Source: JBAJNL01 sp036881885 (GTDB lineage Bacteria; Pseudomonadota; Alphaproteobacteria; Holosporales; Hepatobacteraceae). From it: DNA of 27,737 nucleotides. The position numbers and the translations under genes were made by a program. This document shows positions 7,979 to 15,870 of the stretch, one piece after another. Position 1 is the stretch's first letter. Every line of letters starts with the position of its first letter. Location of the stretch: contig JBAJNL010000018.1 in assembly GCA_036881885.1 (NCBI GenBank), forward strand, positions 1 through 27,737, read 5' to 3'. The notes beneath the pieces are model-generated. The model was not told where the DNA came from. It worked only from the letters and a program-made list of their open reading frames with translations, and made no database searches.

Positions 7979-9373
7979 TTAGTTGCCCTGCTGAATGCGC
8001 TCTAGCAATTGCTGCACAGTGGGAATAAAACCATTGTCATAAAAAGGATCCTGCCCAAAACGATAGGCATTGTGCCCTGCAAACATCAGGTTATGCGCCA
8101 CACTGCCATCATGACTGATAGACTGCAGTGTCTTTTGAATACAATACGAACGCGGGTCAGCTTTGCGCCCCGTGGTACCCTCTGCCTTTTGCGCCCAGTT
8201 GCTAAACTTGCATGCCGACAAACACCCCATGCAGTCCACCTGATCTTGATGAATTTGCTGCGCCTTTTGGGGCGTCACAAAAACCAGCGTACTGTCTGGT
8301 GTGCGCATGGGCTCGCTATAGCCCTCTTTAACCCAGGCATCCACAGCTTTTTTGTCGTGATGGGTCAGATAAACCAAGCGCTTGCGCACCCCCACCGGAA
8401 ATGGCGTATCATGATCGCCCAACGCTTCAAGTGTATAGGCCACCTGACGGTTAGAACGCGCGGCCAACTCGTCTAGAAAGTCATTGCGCACCGCTGATGA
8501 ATAAAAGCCCGTTGGGCTAAAGCGATTCAAAAAGACATCACCCTTTTGAAGGGTCAGCAGCTTTTTCTTCCAAACGTCCGAAATAGGGCTTTCCTTTGTT
8601 AACAAAGGCCTTGTGCCAAACTGAAAAGCAATCGGTCCAAGATCAGGGTTATCAATCCAGTCAGCCCACTCACTCAGCCACCATACGCCGCCGGCCATCA
8701 CAATGGGCACGTGATCAAGACCAACGCTGCGCATAAAGGCACGCAGGGCAATCACACGCTCTAAAGGCTTTTCGGGGCTTTGCGGATCTTCGCTGTTCGA
8801 AAGGCCATTATGGCCGCCCGCAAGCCAAGGATCTTCATACACAACACTGCCCAGCCAATCAGACAGCTTATGGTATGAGCGCCTCCACAAAATGCGAAAA
8901 GCCCGCGCTGATGAAACAATCGGATGATAGTAAACCTTAAAAGAGGCCGCAATCTGTGCCAAGCGATAGGGCATGCCGGCGCCACACGTGATGCCATGCA
9001 CCAGGTGTCCTACTTTTGAAAGCACACCTTCTACAATAGGCTCAACACCACCCATTTCCCACAACACATTCATGTGAAGACGGCCTTTGCCACCGGCAAT
9101 CTCGTGCGCTATTTTTGCTTGCTCAACACCGCCCTGCACGGCATAGGCAATCAACTCTTCATGGCGCTCTCTGCGCGTTTTACCACGATAGGTTTGAGGT
9201 ATCGGACGACCTGCTTCATCAAAGCTGTCTGCATTGACCGCAGAAAAGGTACCCACGCCGCCTGCCGCGGCCCACGCCCCCGCGCTTTGGCCATTCGATA
9301 TCGAGATGCCCTTGCCTCCTTCAATCAGAGGGAAAACATCTTTATGTGAAATTCGCAACGCGTTAAGATGCAT
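7979..9373 (-). CDS. Nitronate monooxygenase / 2-nitropropane dioxygenase-like flavoprotein
   Basis: A 464-residue TIM-barrel protein of the FMN-dependent NMO/2NPD superfamily. Supporting segments are the N-terminal GQSAGAWAAAGGVGTFSAVN, ITCGAGMP, GGHNGL and IVMAGGVWW, which match barrel strands and FMN phosphate-binding loops. It is longer than class I NMOs (about 320-370 residues), and the extra C-terminal part contains DCMGCLSAC, a CXXCXXXC cluster that could bind metal or an iron-sulfur centre. The true substrate is unknown; such genes are often mis-named and can be FabK-like or of unknown function. ATG 9373 has AAAGGA six bases upstream. It lies 26 bases after pnp and 44 before msbA, so it is probably transcribed with both. 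Confidence 0.75.
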   Translation of the reverse strand: MHLNALRISHKDVFPLIEGGKGISISNGQSAGAWAAAGGVGTFSAVNADSFDEAGRPIPQTYRGKTRRERHEELIAYAVQGGVEQAKIAHEIAGGKGRLHMNVLWEMGGVEPIVEGVLSKVGHLVHGITCGAGMPYRLAQIAASFKVYYHPIVSSARAFRILWRRSYHKLSDWLGSVVYEDPWLAGGHNGLSNSEDPQSPEKPLERVIALRAFMRSVGLDHVPIVMAGGVWWLSEWADWIDNPDLGPIAFQFGTRPLLTKESPISDVWKKKLLTLQKGDVFLNRFSPTGFYSSAVRNDFLDELAARSNRQVAYTLEALGDHDTPFPVGVRKRLVYLTHHDKKAVDAWVKEGYSEPMRTPDSTLVFVTPQKAQQIHQDQVDCMGCLSACKFSNWAQKAEGTTGRKADPRSYCIQKTLQSISHDGSVAHNLMFAGHNAYRFGQDPFYDNGFIPTVQQLLERIQQGN

Positions 9374-9399
9374 GCTGTTCCTTTGCGCTGCTTAAAGAG

Positions 9400-11625
9400 C
9401 TACTTTTTAGCGGCCTGCTTTAAGCTGAGTTTAATTTTGCCGCGGTCAAAGCCAATCACTTTCACACGCACCATCTGACCAAGGCTTAACACATCGGTCA
9501 CATTTTTAACGCGCTCTTCTGCAAGCTCACTGACGTGCACCAAGCCTGTTGCACCTTTAAAGTCCACAAAAGCGCCAAAATCAAGAATGTTGACAACCTC
9601 GCCTTCAACGATCTCACCGACTTTGGGCTCGTACGTAATGTCAGCGATTTCTTGCAAAACAACCTGAAGCTGCGCATCCGTTGGTGCAAAAACACGTACG
9701 GTGCCATCATCTTCAATGTCAATTTTGGCCTCTGTCTTTTCGCAAAGCTCACGAATCACCTTGCCGCCAGGGCCCACCACATCCTTAATTTTTTCCTTCG
9801 CAATCTTCACAACTTCCATGCGTGGCGCATGGGGGCTAAGTGCTTTGCGTGGCTCTTTAAGTGCTTTGGCCATCTCGCCCAAAATAAAGAGACGCCCCTG
9901 CTTTGCCTGGATGATCGCCTTTTTCATAATGGCCGATGTAATGCTGGTGATTTTAATATCCATCTGCAAGGCGGTAATGCCTTCTTTGGTACCCGCAACT
10001 TTAAAATCCATGTCGCCAAGGCTGTCTTCATCACCGGTAATATCAGACAAGACGGCGTAATTGTCACCCTCTTTGATCAACCCCATGGCGATACCGGCTA
10101 CCGGGCGCTCAAGCGCAATGCCCGCATCCATCAACGCCAGTGATGTTCCGCAAACGGTTGCCATTGAAGACGAGCCGTTAGATTCGGTGATTTCTGACAC
10201 CACACGCAGTGTGTAGGGAAAGTTCTCAGCCGCTGGCAACATTGGACGTATGGACCGCCACGCCAACTTGCCGTGTCCAATTTCGCGACGCCCCGGTGCA
10301 CCAAAACGCCCAGCCTCACCCACCGAGTAAGGGGGAAAGTTGTAATGCAGCAAGAATGTCTCTTTATAGGCCCCTTCAAGGGCATCCATTAACTGCGCGT
10401 CGTCACTGGCACCCAGCGTTGCCACCACAAGCGCTTGCGTTTCACCGCGCGTAAACAAAGAACTGCCATGCGTGCGCGGCAAGACCTTTGTGTCACACCA
10501 AATCGAGCGAATGGTATCAAGCTTTCTGCCATCAATGCGCTTGCCGGCCAACACACCTTCCCGCAGCACAACCTCTTTCGACGCCTTAAAAGCGCGCGCC
10601 AGTGCCAAAGGATTGACCTCGTCACCGCACACAGAAGCTGCCTTTTCAAGCACCGCATCCAGCGCTTGATTGCGCGAGGCTTTGTCTTGCTTGTGGAACG
10701 CATCCTGAATGTCTGTGGTGCAGTGTTTCAAAATGGCCGCCTCAAGCTTGGCATGCTCAGCATCGCTAACCACTTCCCACGCCGGTTTGCCCGCCTTTTT
10801 AACCAACTGATCAATCAGCTTAATGACAGGCTGCAACGCTTTATGACCTTTTTCAACGCCCTTTAGCACAATTTCATCATCAAGCTCGGCAATTTCGGAT
10901 TCCACCATCAAGATGCCTTCTTTGGTGCCCGCCACCACAAGGTCCATGGCACTTTGCGCCATTTCTTCAGGCGTTGGGTTCATCAAGAAGTCACCGTTGC
11001 GATAGCCAACGCGAATACCGGCAATCGGCCCTTTAAAAGGCATGCCCGATATCGCAAGTGCGGCCGATGCACCAATCATCGCCACCATGTCAGGGTCGTT
11101 TTCACCGTCATAGCTTAGCACTGTGCAAAGCACCTGTACCTCGTTTAAGAAGTGAGCAGGAAACAAAGGGCGCAAAGGCCTGTCAATCAAACGTGACGTC
11201 AAAACCTCTTTTTCTGACGGCTTGCTTTCACGCTTTAAAAAACCACCAGGGATTTTGCCAACCGCATAACTTTTTTCTTGGTAATGCACCGAAAGCGGAA
11301 AGAACGAGGCATCTGGTGAAGCTTTCGCCACACCCACCGCCGTACATAAAACAACCGTTTCACCATAAGAAACCAACACGGCACCATTAGCTTGGCGAGC
11401 CATGCGGCCTGTTTCAAGAACCAGCTTGCGACCTTCCCACATCAACTCTTCGCGCACACAAGGCAACGAGGGCTTCGACGCAGCAGCACTTGTCTTTTTG
11501 ACGACAGGCGCCTTGGTTGGTTTTGCGGCTGCTGTTTTGGCAGTGCTTTTCTTTTTAGGTGCAGCCGCTGCTTTTTTGCGCGCAGTCTTTGGCTCGGCCT
11601 TCGTCTTTTCTATTTTTTGTGCCAT
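9400..11625 (-). CDS. pnp: Polyribonucleotide nucleotidyltransferase (PNPase) with Lys/Ala-rich N-terminal tail
   Basis: Phosphorolytic 3'-5' exoribonuclease and RNA-tailing enzyme. The 741-residue product has two RNase PH domains, the active-site region ITGDEDSLGDMDF, a KH domain (KIKDVVGPGGKVIRELCE) and an S1 domain (EIVEGEVVNILDFGAFVDF) ending just after LSLKQAAKK. Homologues begin near residue 58 of this protein (EELMWEGRKL). The first 55 residues are an extra tail rich in Lys, Ala, Pro and Thr, resembling histone H1 C-terminal tails. ATG 11625 has AAAGGG about seven bases upstream, so the tail appears translated. It lies downstream of rpsO by 29 bases, the usual rpsO-pnp order. Confidence 0.94.
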   Translation of the reverse strand: MAQKIEKTKAEPKTARKKAAAAPKKKSTAKTAAAKPTKAPVVKKTSAAASKPSLPCVREELMWEGRKLVLETGRMARQANGAVLVSYGETVVLCTAVGVAKASPDASFFPLSVHYQEKSYAVGKIPGGFLKRESKPSEKEVLTSRLIDRPLRPLFPAHFLNEVQVLCTVLSYDGENDPDMVAMIGASAALAISGMPFKGPIAGIRVGYRNGDFLMNPTPEEMAQSAMDLVVAGTKEGILMVESEIAELDDEIVLKGVEKGHKALQPVIKLIDQLVKKAGKPAWEVVSDAEHAKLEAAILKHCTTDIQDAFHKQDKASRNQALDAVLEKAASVCGDEVNPLALARAFKASKEVVLREGVLAGKRIDGRKLDTIRSIWCDTKVLPRTHGSSLFTRGETQALVVATLGASDDAQLMDALEGAYKETFLLHYNFPPYSVGEAGRFGAPGRREIGHGKLAWRSIRPMLPAAENFPYTLRVVSEITESNGSSSMATVCGTSLALMDAGIALERPVAGIAMGLIKEGDNYAVLSDITGDEDSLGDMDFKVAGTKEGITALQMDIKITSITSAIMKKAIIQAKQGRLFILGEMAKALKEPRKALSPHAPRMEVVKIAKEKIKDVVGPGGKVIRELCEKTEAKIDIEDDGTVRVFAPTDAQLQVVLQEIADITYEPKVGEIVEGEVVNILDFGAFVDFKGATGLVHVSELAEERVKNVTDVLSLGQMVRVKVIGFDRGKIKLSLKQAAKK

Positions 11626-11654
11626 GCGGCAACCCTTTCTTTACAATAAAATGA

Positions 11655-11924
11655 TTAGCGACGCAGCTTCAGTCGCTTCAGCATGTCTTGATACACATGC
11701 GGCCTTTTTTTCTTCAAATAATCCAGCAGCGAACGACGTGTGTTCACCATGCGCACCAGGCCACGGCGCGAGTGAAAATCTTTTTTATGCGAGGCTAAGT
11801 GCGCCGTAATATTCACAATATGCTCGGTTAAAAGCGCAATTTGCACCTCTGGCGATCCTGTGTCTTTCTCGTCTCGCCGAAACGCCTGAAAGATCTCTTT
11901 TCTGCGTTCTGCAGTCATCGACAT
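11655..11924 (-). CDS. rpsO: 30S ribosomal protein S15
   Basis: An 89-residue protein matching S15 along its full length, from MSMTAERRKEI through DTGSPEVQIALLT, HDF-like KKDFHSRRGL and RRSLLDYLKKK. It binds 16S rRNA helices 20-22 early in 30S assembly. It sits between truB and pnp on the minus strand, the conserved order. ATG 11924 is used, with a second in-frame ATG two codons later and only weak Shine-Dalgarno character (GGGAATAAG) upstream. Confidence 0.97.
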   Translation of the reverse strand: MSMTAERRKEIFQAFRRDEKDTGSPEVQIALLTEHIVNITAHLASHKKDFHSRRGLVRMVNTRRSLLDYLKKKRPHVYQDMLKRLKLRR

Positions 11925-11948
11925 CGTTCTTATTCCCTTCTTTTCTCG

Positions 11949-12845
11949 TCAAACAAATACAACCTTGGGCCAAAGGAACGACCCTTCTACCCTTGCAAGC
12001 GCAACACATGTCTTTTGATGCAGGCAAAAAACAAGTCCCTGCCCACAAGACACATTTTCAACGGAGCGCCCCTGCGTGAGGTGCAGCGCCATTGTTTGGC
12101 CTACCTCAAGTTCCGGGATGTCGTCCAGTAAAGCCCGAGGAGAGCGCAAAATGTGCATCAGCGCGTCTTCATTCTGCCCTGTTTTTTCGAAGAAATCCAG
12201 ACCCAACGCATCAGGATACTCAAAAGGGCCAATAGCGGTGCGCTTCAGCTGACATAGGTGTCCTTTTGTCCCAAGAGCCGTTGCAAGATCAGTTGCAAGG
12301 GCGCGTACATAGGTGCCGCGATCACAAAGCACCTCAAACGTTGCCCAGTTTTTTTCGCAGGCCAAAAGCTTAAAAACACGCACATGCTGCTTGCGCGCTT
12401 TTAAAACCGGCGCCTCACCCTTGCGTGCCAAAGCATAGGCGCGCTGCCCATTCACCTTGACAGCCGAAAATGCGGGCGGCGTTTGCATGATGTCTCCACA
12501 AAAAGACGGCAGTGCGTTGTATATAGCTTCAGGCGATGGCCGATGAGCTGACTGCGCCACAACATCGCCCGTTAAGTCACCCGTTGTGGTTTCAAGACCC
12601 CATGCAATTTTAAGCTCGTAACGTTTGTACCAGTGATGCGTATAGGGCAAAAGCCGCGTGGCGCGCCCTAAAACCACCAGCAACAAACCTTCAGCAAAAG
12701 GATCAAGGGTGCCGCAGTGCCCCACGCGTTTCGTGTGATACAGTTTTTTAAGGGGACGCAGCGCTTGACAGGACGAAACCCCCACAGGCTTGTTCAGCAA
12801 CAACCAACCAGAAAGGCAAGAGGAATTTTGAGAGGCAAACAACAC
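11949..12845 (-). CDS. truB: tRNA pseudouridine(55) synthase TruB
   Basis: Makes pseudouridine 55 in the T-loop of tRNAs. The 298-residue product has the family's KPVGVSS motif, the catalytic Asp in GTLDPFAEG (about residue 48), YELKIAWG, and the RGTYVRALATDLA segment. It ends in TGA after a normal TruB length. The start is uncertain: GTG 12845 or TTG 12842. An AGGAGG lies immediately upstream and overlaps the GTG, so TTG 12842 with a very short spacer may be the real start. It begins the rpsO-pnp-lipid A run and is separated from the upstream OMP gene by 32 bases. Confidence 0.93.
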   Translation of the reverse strand: MLFASQNSSCLSGWLLLNKPVGVSSCQALRPLKKLYHTKRVGHCGTLDPFAEGLLLVVLGRATRLLPYTHHWYKRYELKIAWGLETTTGDLTGDVVAQSAHRPSPEAIYNALPSFCGDIMQTPPAFSAVKVNGQRAYALARKGEAPVLKARKQHVRVFKLLACEKNWATFEVLCDRGTYVRALATDLATALGTKGHLCQLKRTAIGPFEYPDALGLDFFEKTGQNEDALMHILRSPRALLDDIPELEVGQTMALHLTQGRSVENVSCGQGLVFCLHQKTCVALARVEGSFLWPKVVFV

Positions 12846-12877
12846 CTCCTCATCATGTCATAAAAAAGGCGCCAGCC

Positions 12878-13624
12878 TCAATACAAGATAGAGAGCGTCT
12901 TGTTGCGCGCAAGGTGATAAACAATATCAAGCTTGGCCTCATACGTTACGGGGCGACTTCTGTTGTAGATCTTGTAATCTGCATTAGGCTTGAAAAGTGC
13001 TTCAAACGTATTGGTCAGTGTTGCAGTTGCATCAAGGCGTATGGTGGCAAGGCCTGCACCAATTTCAAGGCCGCCCCCTACCAAAAAGCCAGGCACAATT
13101 TGCGACTTTTTATATTGGTGCACAAGAAACTCTTTGCTTGAAATTTCAGACCACCGATGCTCGTATTGCCCAATCTCAAACCCCATCTTGACGTAAGGCG
13201 CCGTAAACCCAAGACAATACCCTAGCATTGTCACAAACCCCGCATTGGCCGTACGCTTAAGGACGCTTTGAATAATTTTTGGATCAGGCCTCACAGCAGC
13301 AGCATTATCGTCACGCCCCTCTATTGTATTGGTAAACTCGGACCACCCCACAAAGCCCTCACAGGCAAAAAACCACCGACCCGTTAGAAATTTATAACCC
13401 AACATACCCTGCAAGTAAGAGCTTTTTGCCTGTGTGATAGATTCATCTGCAAAAATGATCTCGGTTGGACCGCCGCGCGTGTTGTTTTGCGAGGTCATGC
13501 TGCTTCGCTTTGACGACATGAGACCAGCCCCAAGCCCCAGCCCTAAATACCACCCCTTTTGGTGCGCGCACAGCGAACTAAACGTGCTGATTAAAAACAG
13601 AAGACAAAAAGCAAGACGCTTCAT
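12878..13624 (-). CDS. Outer-membrane beta-barrel protein
   Basis: A 248-residue protein with a clear signal peptide (MKRLAFCLLFLISTFSSLCA, cleavage before HQKG). The mature protein alternates hydrophobic and polar residues with many glycines and aromatics (GWYLGLGLGAGL, YLQGMLGYKF, FACEGFVGW, GFLVGGGLEIGAG) and ends in an aromatic residue (SILY). That is the pattern of OmpA-like or Omp_b-brl 8-10 strand barrels common in host-associated alphaproteobacteria. It is likely surface-exposed. ATG 13624 is chosen because AAGG lies seven bases upstream and the signal peptide starts there; the frame opens earlier, at 13675. It ends in TGA. It may be co-transcribed with truB 32 bases downstream. Confidence 0.75.
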   Translation of the reverse strand: MKRLAFCLLFLISTFSSLCAHQKGWYLGLGLGAGLMSSKRSSMTSQNNTRGGPTEIIFADESITQAKSSYLQGMLGYKFLTGRWFFACEGFVGWSEFTNTIEGRDDNAAAVRPDPKIIQSVLKRTANAGFVTMLGYCLGFTAPYVKMGFEIGQYEHRWSEISSKEFLVHQYKKSQIVPGFLVGGGLEIGAGLATIRLDATATLTNTFEALFKPNADYKIYNRSRPVTYEAKLDIVYHLARNKTLSILY

Positions 13625-13734
13625 AAAAAAACCTTGTGTTATTTTTTCTTTAATATCAAAGGGTAAATCAAACAAATGCAGTCAAAGTCTGCTTAAAGCA
13701 TTTTTAGTGCCAAAAACCCCACACAAAAGAAAAC

Positions 13735-13767
13735 AAAAAGGCACAGTGCAGGTTAGCACGCCTTTTT
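13735..13767. terminator. Strong hairpin with A/T flanks upstream of rimP
   Basis: AAAAAGGC (13735-13742) pairs with GCCTTTTT (13760-13767). Inside, GTGC (13746-13749) pairs with GCAC (13756-13759) around a six-base loop, with a three-base bulge ACA. This is a bidirectional Rho-independent terminator form. It lies between the divergent OMP and rimP genes, 69 bases before the rimP ATG. It therefore cannot simply end an annotated gene; it may be a leader attenuator of rimP-nusA-infB or the end of a small RNA. Confidence 0.6.
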
Positions 13768-13836
13768 ATGTCACAATCTTTTTTGCCACATCAAGAGTGT
13801 GGTAAACTTTGGTTTTAAGCGTCAAAGGTTAACGTT

Positions 13837-14283
13837 ATGCACCCGATTGAAGGTCATCTTGCGCCGTTTGTGGCAGAAGAGGGCTATCGTGTTGTCTTTG
13901 TAGACAAGTCTTCGTTTGGCAGCGGCATCAACATTGCCGTCGAGAAGAACAATGGCGACACACCCACAGCTGGCGAATGCGCCAAACTACATCGCTTGAT
14001 ACGTGCTTACTTGACACAAAAAAACCTTCTTAAAGAAACTGTCACGCTTGAGGTTAGCTCGCCCGGACTTGATCGCCCTCTTAGAACAACAGAGGACTAT
14101 ACGCGTTTTCAAGGACAACGCGTTGTGGTGGCATTGCATGAACCACACAACAACCAAAAAAACCTTGAAGGTAAGCTGTTGGGGCACAAAGAAGAGCATG
14201 TTTTACTGCACCATGCTGAGGAAGACGAGATCTCTATCGCCTTTTCCAACATTCGGCATTGTAAATTAATTCCAATCCTATAG
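13837..14283 (+). CDS. rimP: Ribosome maturation factor RimP
   Basis: A 148-residue protein that aids 30S subunit maturation. The diagnostic block EVSSPGLDRPLRTTEDYTRFQG is present, followed by the C-terminal SH3-like domain with a KLLGH...ISIAFSNI pattern. ATG 13837 has AAAGG eight bases upstream. It ends in TAG, 48 bases before the nusA start, in the standard rimP-nusA-infB order. The hairpin at 13735-13767 in its leader suggests control of the operon by premature termination. Confidence 0.93.
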   Translation: MHPIEGHLAPFVAEEGYRVVFVDKSSFGSGINIAVEKNNGDTPTAGECAKLHRLIRAYLTQKNLLKETVTLEVSSPGLDRPLRTTEDYTRFQGQRVVVALHEPHNNQKNLEGKLLGHKEEHVLLHHAEEDEISIAFSNIRHCKLIPIL

Positions 14284-14331
14284 AATGGAAGCGTTTTCTT
14301 AGAAAAGAGTAAAGAAGAATAAGGACAGGTT

Positions 14332-15870
14332 TTGATACAAACTTTGGTCAGGCAAGAACTGTTAGTTGCCGCGCAGGAAGTGGCCCGCGAAAAGGGCATT
14401 GATAAAGAGCGTGTGCTAAAAGCCATTGAGGAATCTTTGGTAAAAGTTGCCCACACAAAATACGGTCAAGAGGCAACCCTTGAGGTTGAGGTCGCACGCC
14501 AAACGGGCGAGATTTTGCTCTTTCAAACGCGGCGCGTTGTAGAGACAGTTGAAGATCCTTTGACCGAGATTTCACTTGAGGACGCCAAGGCCTTAAAAGA
14601 CACCTATCAGCTTGAGGATGTGGTGCGTGACCCCTTGCCATCGATTGACTTTAAGCGCGTGGCCGCACAAGTGATGCGTCAAGCTGTGACACGCCTGATT
14701 AAAGAAGCCTCGCGTGAGCGTGAATACGCCCTTTACAAGGACAAAGCAGGTGAAATTACCACAGGGTCTGTCAAAAGTGTTGATTACGGCACGGTGGTTG
14801 TTGATTTGGGTCAAGCCGAGGGCGTTTTGTTTCCCGGCGACACCATCTCGCGTGAGCGCTTTCATCCGGGTGATCGCATCAAAGCTTATATTCGCGAAGT
14901 CAAGCAAGATCCCAAAGGTTTTCAGATCTTTCTCTCACGCAGTCACCCCCTGTTTATGACCGAGCTTTTTAAACAAGAGGTGCCCGAGGTATACAGCGGT
15001 GTGATCGAGCTGAGGGCCGTGGCGCGTGATCCGGGCAGCCGTGCTAAAATTGCCGTTTTTTCAAAGGACACCTCTTTGGACCCTGTAGGCTCGTGCGTGG
15101 GTGTGCGGGGCAACCGTGTTCAGGCTGTTACAAAAGAGCTGCAAGATGAGCGTATCGACGTTATTCGCTGGTCAGAAGACCCCTTTACCTTTTTGGTAAA
15201 CGCCTTGACACCTGCCGCAGTGACAAAAATTATTGCAGGCGATAAAGAGGGGTCGGTACAGGTTGTCGTCCCTGATGACCAACTGAGTTTAGCGATTGGC
15301 AGACGCGGTCAAAATGTGCGCTTGGCCTCGCAGCTTGTGGGCATGCACATCGACGTTATTGCCGAAACAGAAGAGGCCACAAAACGTACACAGTTTGTGG
15401 ACGACGTGAGCAAAACCTTTATGGATGCCTTGGGCGTGGACGACGTGATGGCCAGATTTTTGGTGGCCGAAGGCTTTGAATCGGTCAAAGACATTGCGCT
15501 TGAAAGCCAAGAAGAGCTTGAACAGCTTGAAAGCTTTACACCCGAGCTTGCTGCCACACTGCAAAAAAAGGCGCAGCTGTTTCTTGCCAAACAAGAAGAA
15601 GAAATGCGGACCACTTTTGGCACCCTTGGTGGTGACAAAGCACTGCTGACTTTTGACCCTCTGTTGCCTATCGACTCTCTTGTCAAACTTGCAAAGCTGG
15701 AGATCAAGACAAAAGATGATCTTGCGGATCTGTCGAGCGATGAACTGAAAGAAATGCTGGGTGATCACCTTTCACCAGAACAAGCCGACTATCTGATCTT
15801 AAAGGCGCGCGATTTAGAGCCGGCGCCCTTAAGCGATGCCAACGTAACACCCGAAAAAGATGAGGCGTAA
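14332..15870 (+). CDS. nusA: Transcription termination/antitermination factor NusA
   Basis: Binds RNA polymerase and nascent RNA to modulate pausing, termination and antitermination. The 512-residue product has the N-terminal RNAP-binding domain (about 1-125), S1 (TTGSVKSVDYGTVVVDLG), KH1/KH2 (DPVGSCVGVRGNRVQAV and LSLAIGRRGQNVRLA), and two acidic C-terminal helix-hairpin-helix repeats as in alpha- and gammaproteobacteria. The start is TTG 14332, supported by AAGGA six to seven bases upstream. The stop overlaps the infB start as TAATG. The short ylxR (DUF448) gene often found between nusA and infB is absent. Confidence 0.96.
   Translation: MIQTLVRQELLVAAQEVAREKGIDKERVLKAIEESLVKVAHTKYGQEATLEVEVARQTGEILLFQTRRVVETVEDPLTEISLEDAKALKDTYQLEDVVRDPLPSIDFKRVAAQVMRQAVTRLIKEASREREYALYKDKAGEITTGSVKSVDYGTVVVDLGQAEGVLFPGDTISRERFHPGDRIKAYIREVKQDPKGFQIFLSRSHPLFMTELFKQEVPEVYSGVIELRAVARDPGSRAKIAVFSKDTSLDPVGSCVGVRGNRVQAVTKELQDERIDVIRWSEDPFTFLVNALTPAAVTKIIAGDKEGSVQVVVPDDQLSLAIGRRGQNVRLASQLVGMHIDVIAETEEATKRTQFVDDVSKTFMDALGVDDVMARFLVAEGFESVKDIALESQEELEQLESFTPELAATLQKKAQLFLAKQEEEMRTTFGTLGGDKALLTFDPLLPIDSLVKLAKLEIKTKDDLADLSSDELKEMLGDHLSPEQADYLILKARDLEPAPLSDANVTPEKDEA

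Noticed and set aside
9535..10143. Long plus-strand frames antisense to pnp (also antisense to infB and gltX)
   Set aside because: They are mirror frames of well-conserved genes with no start signals or motifs of their own.
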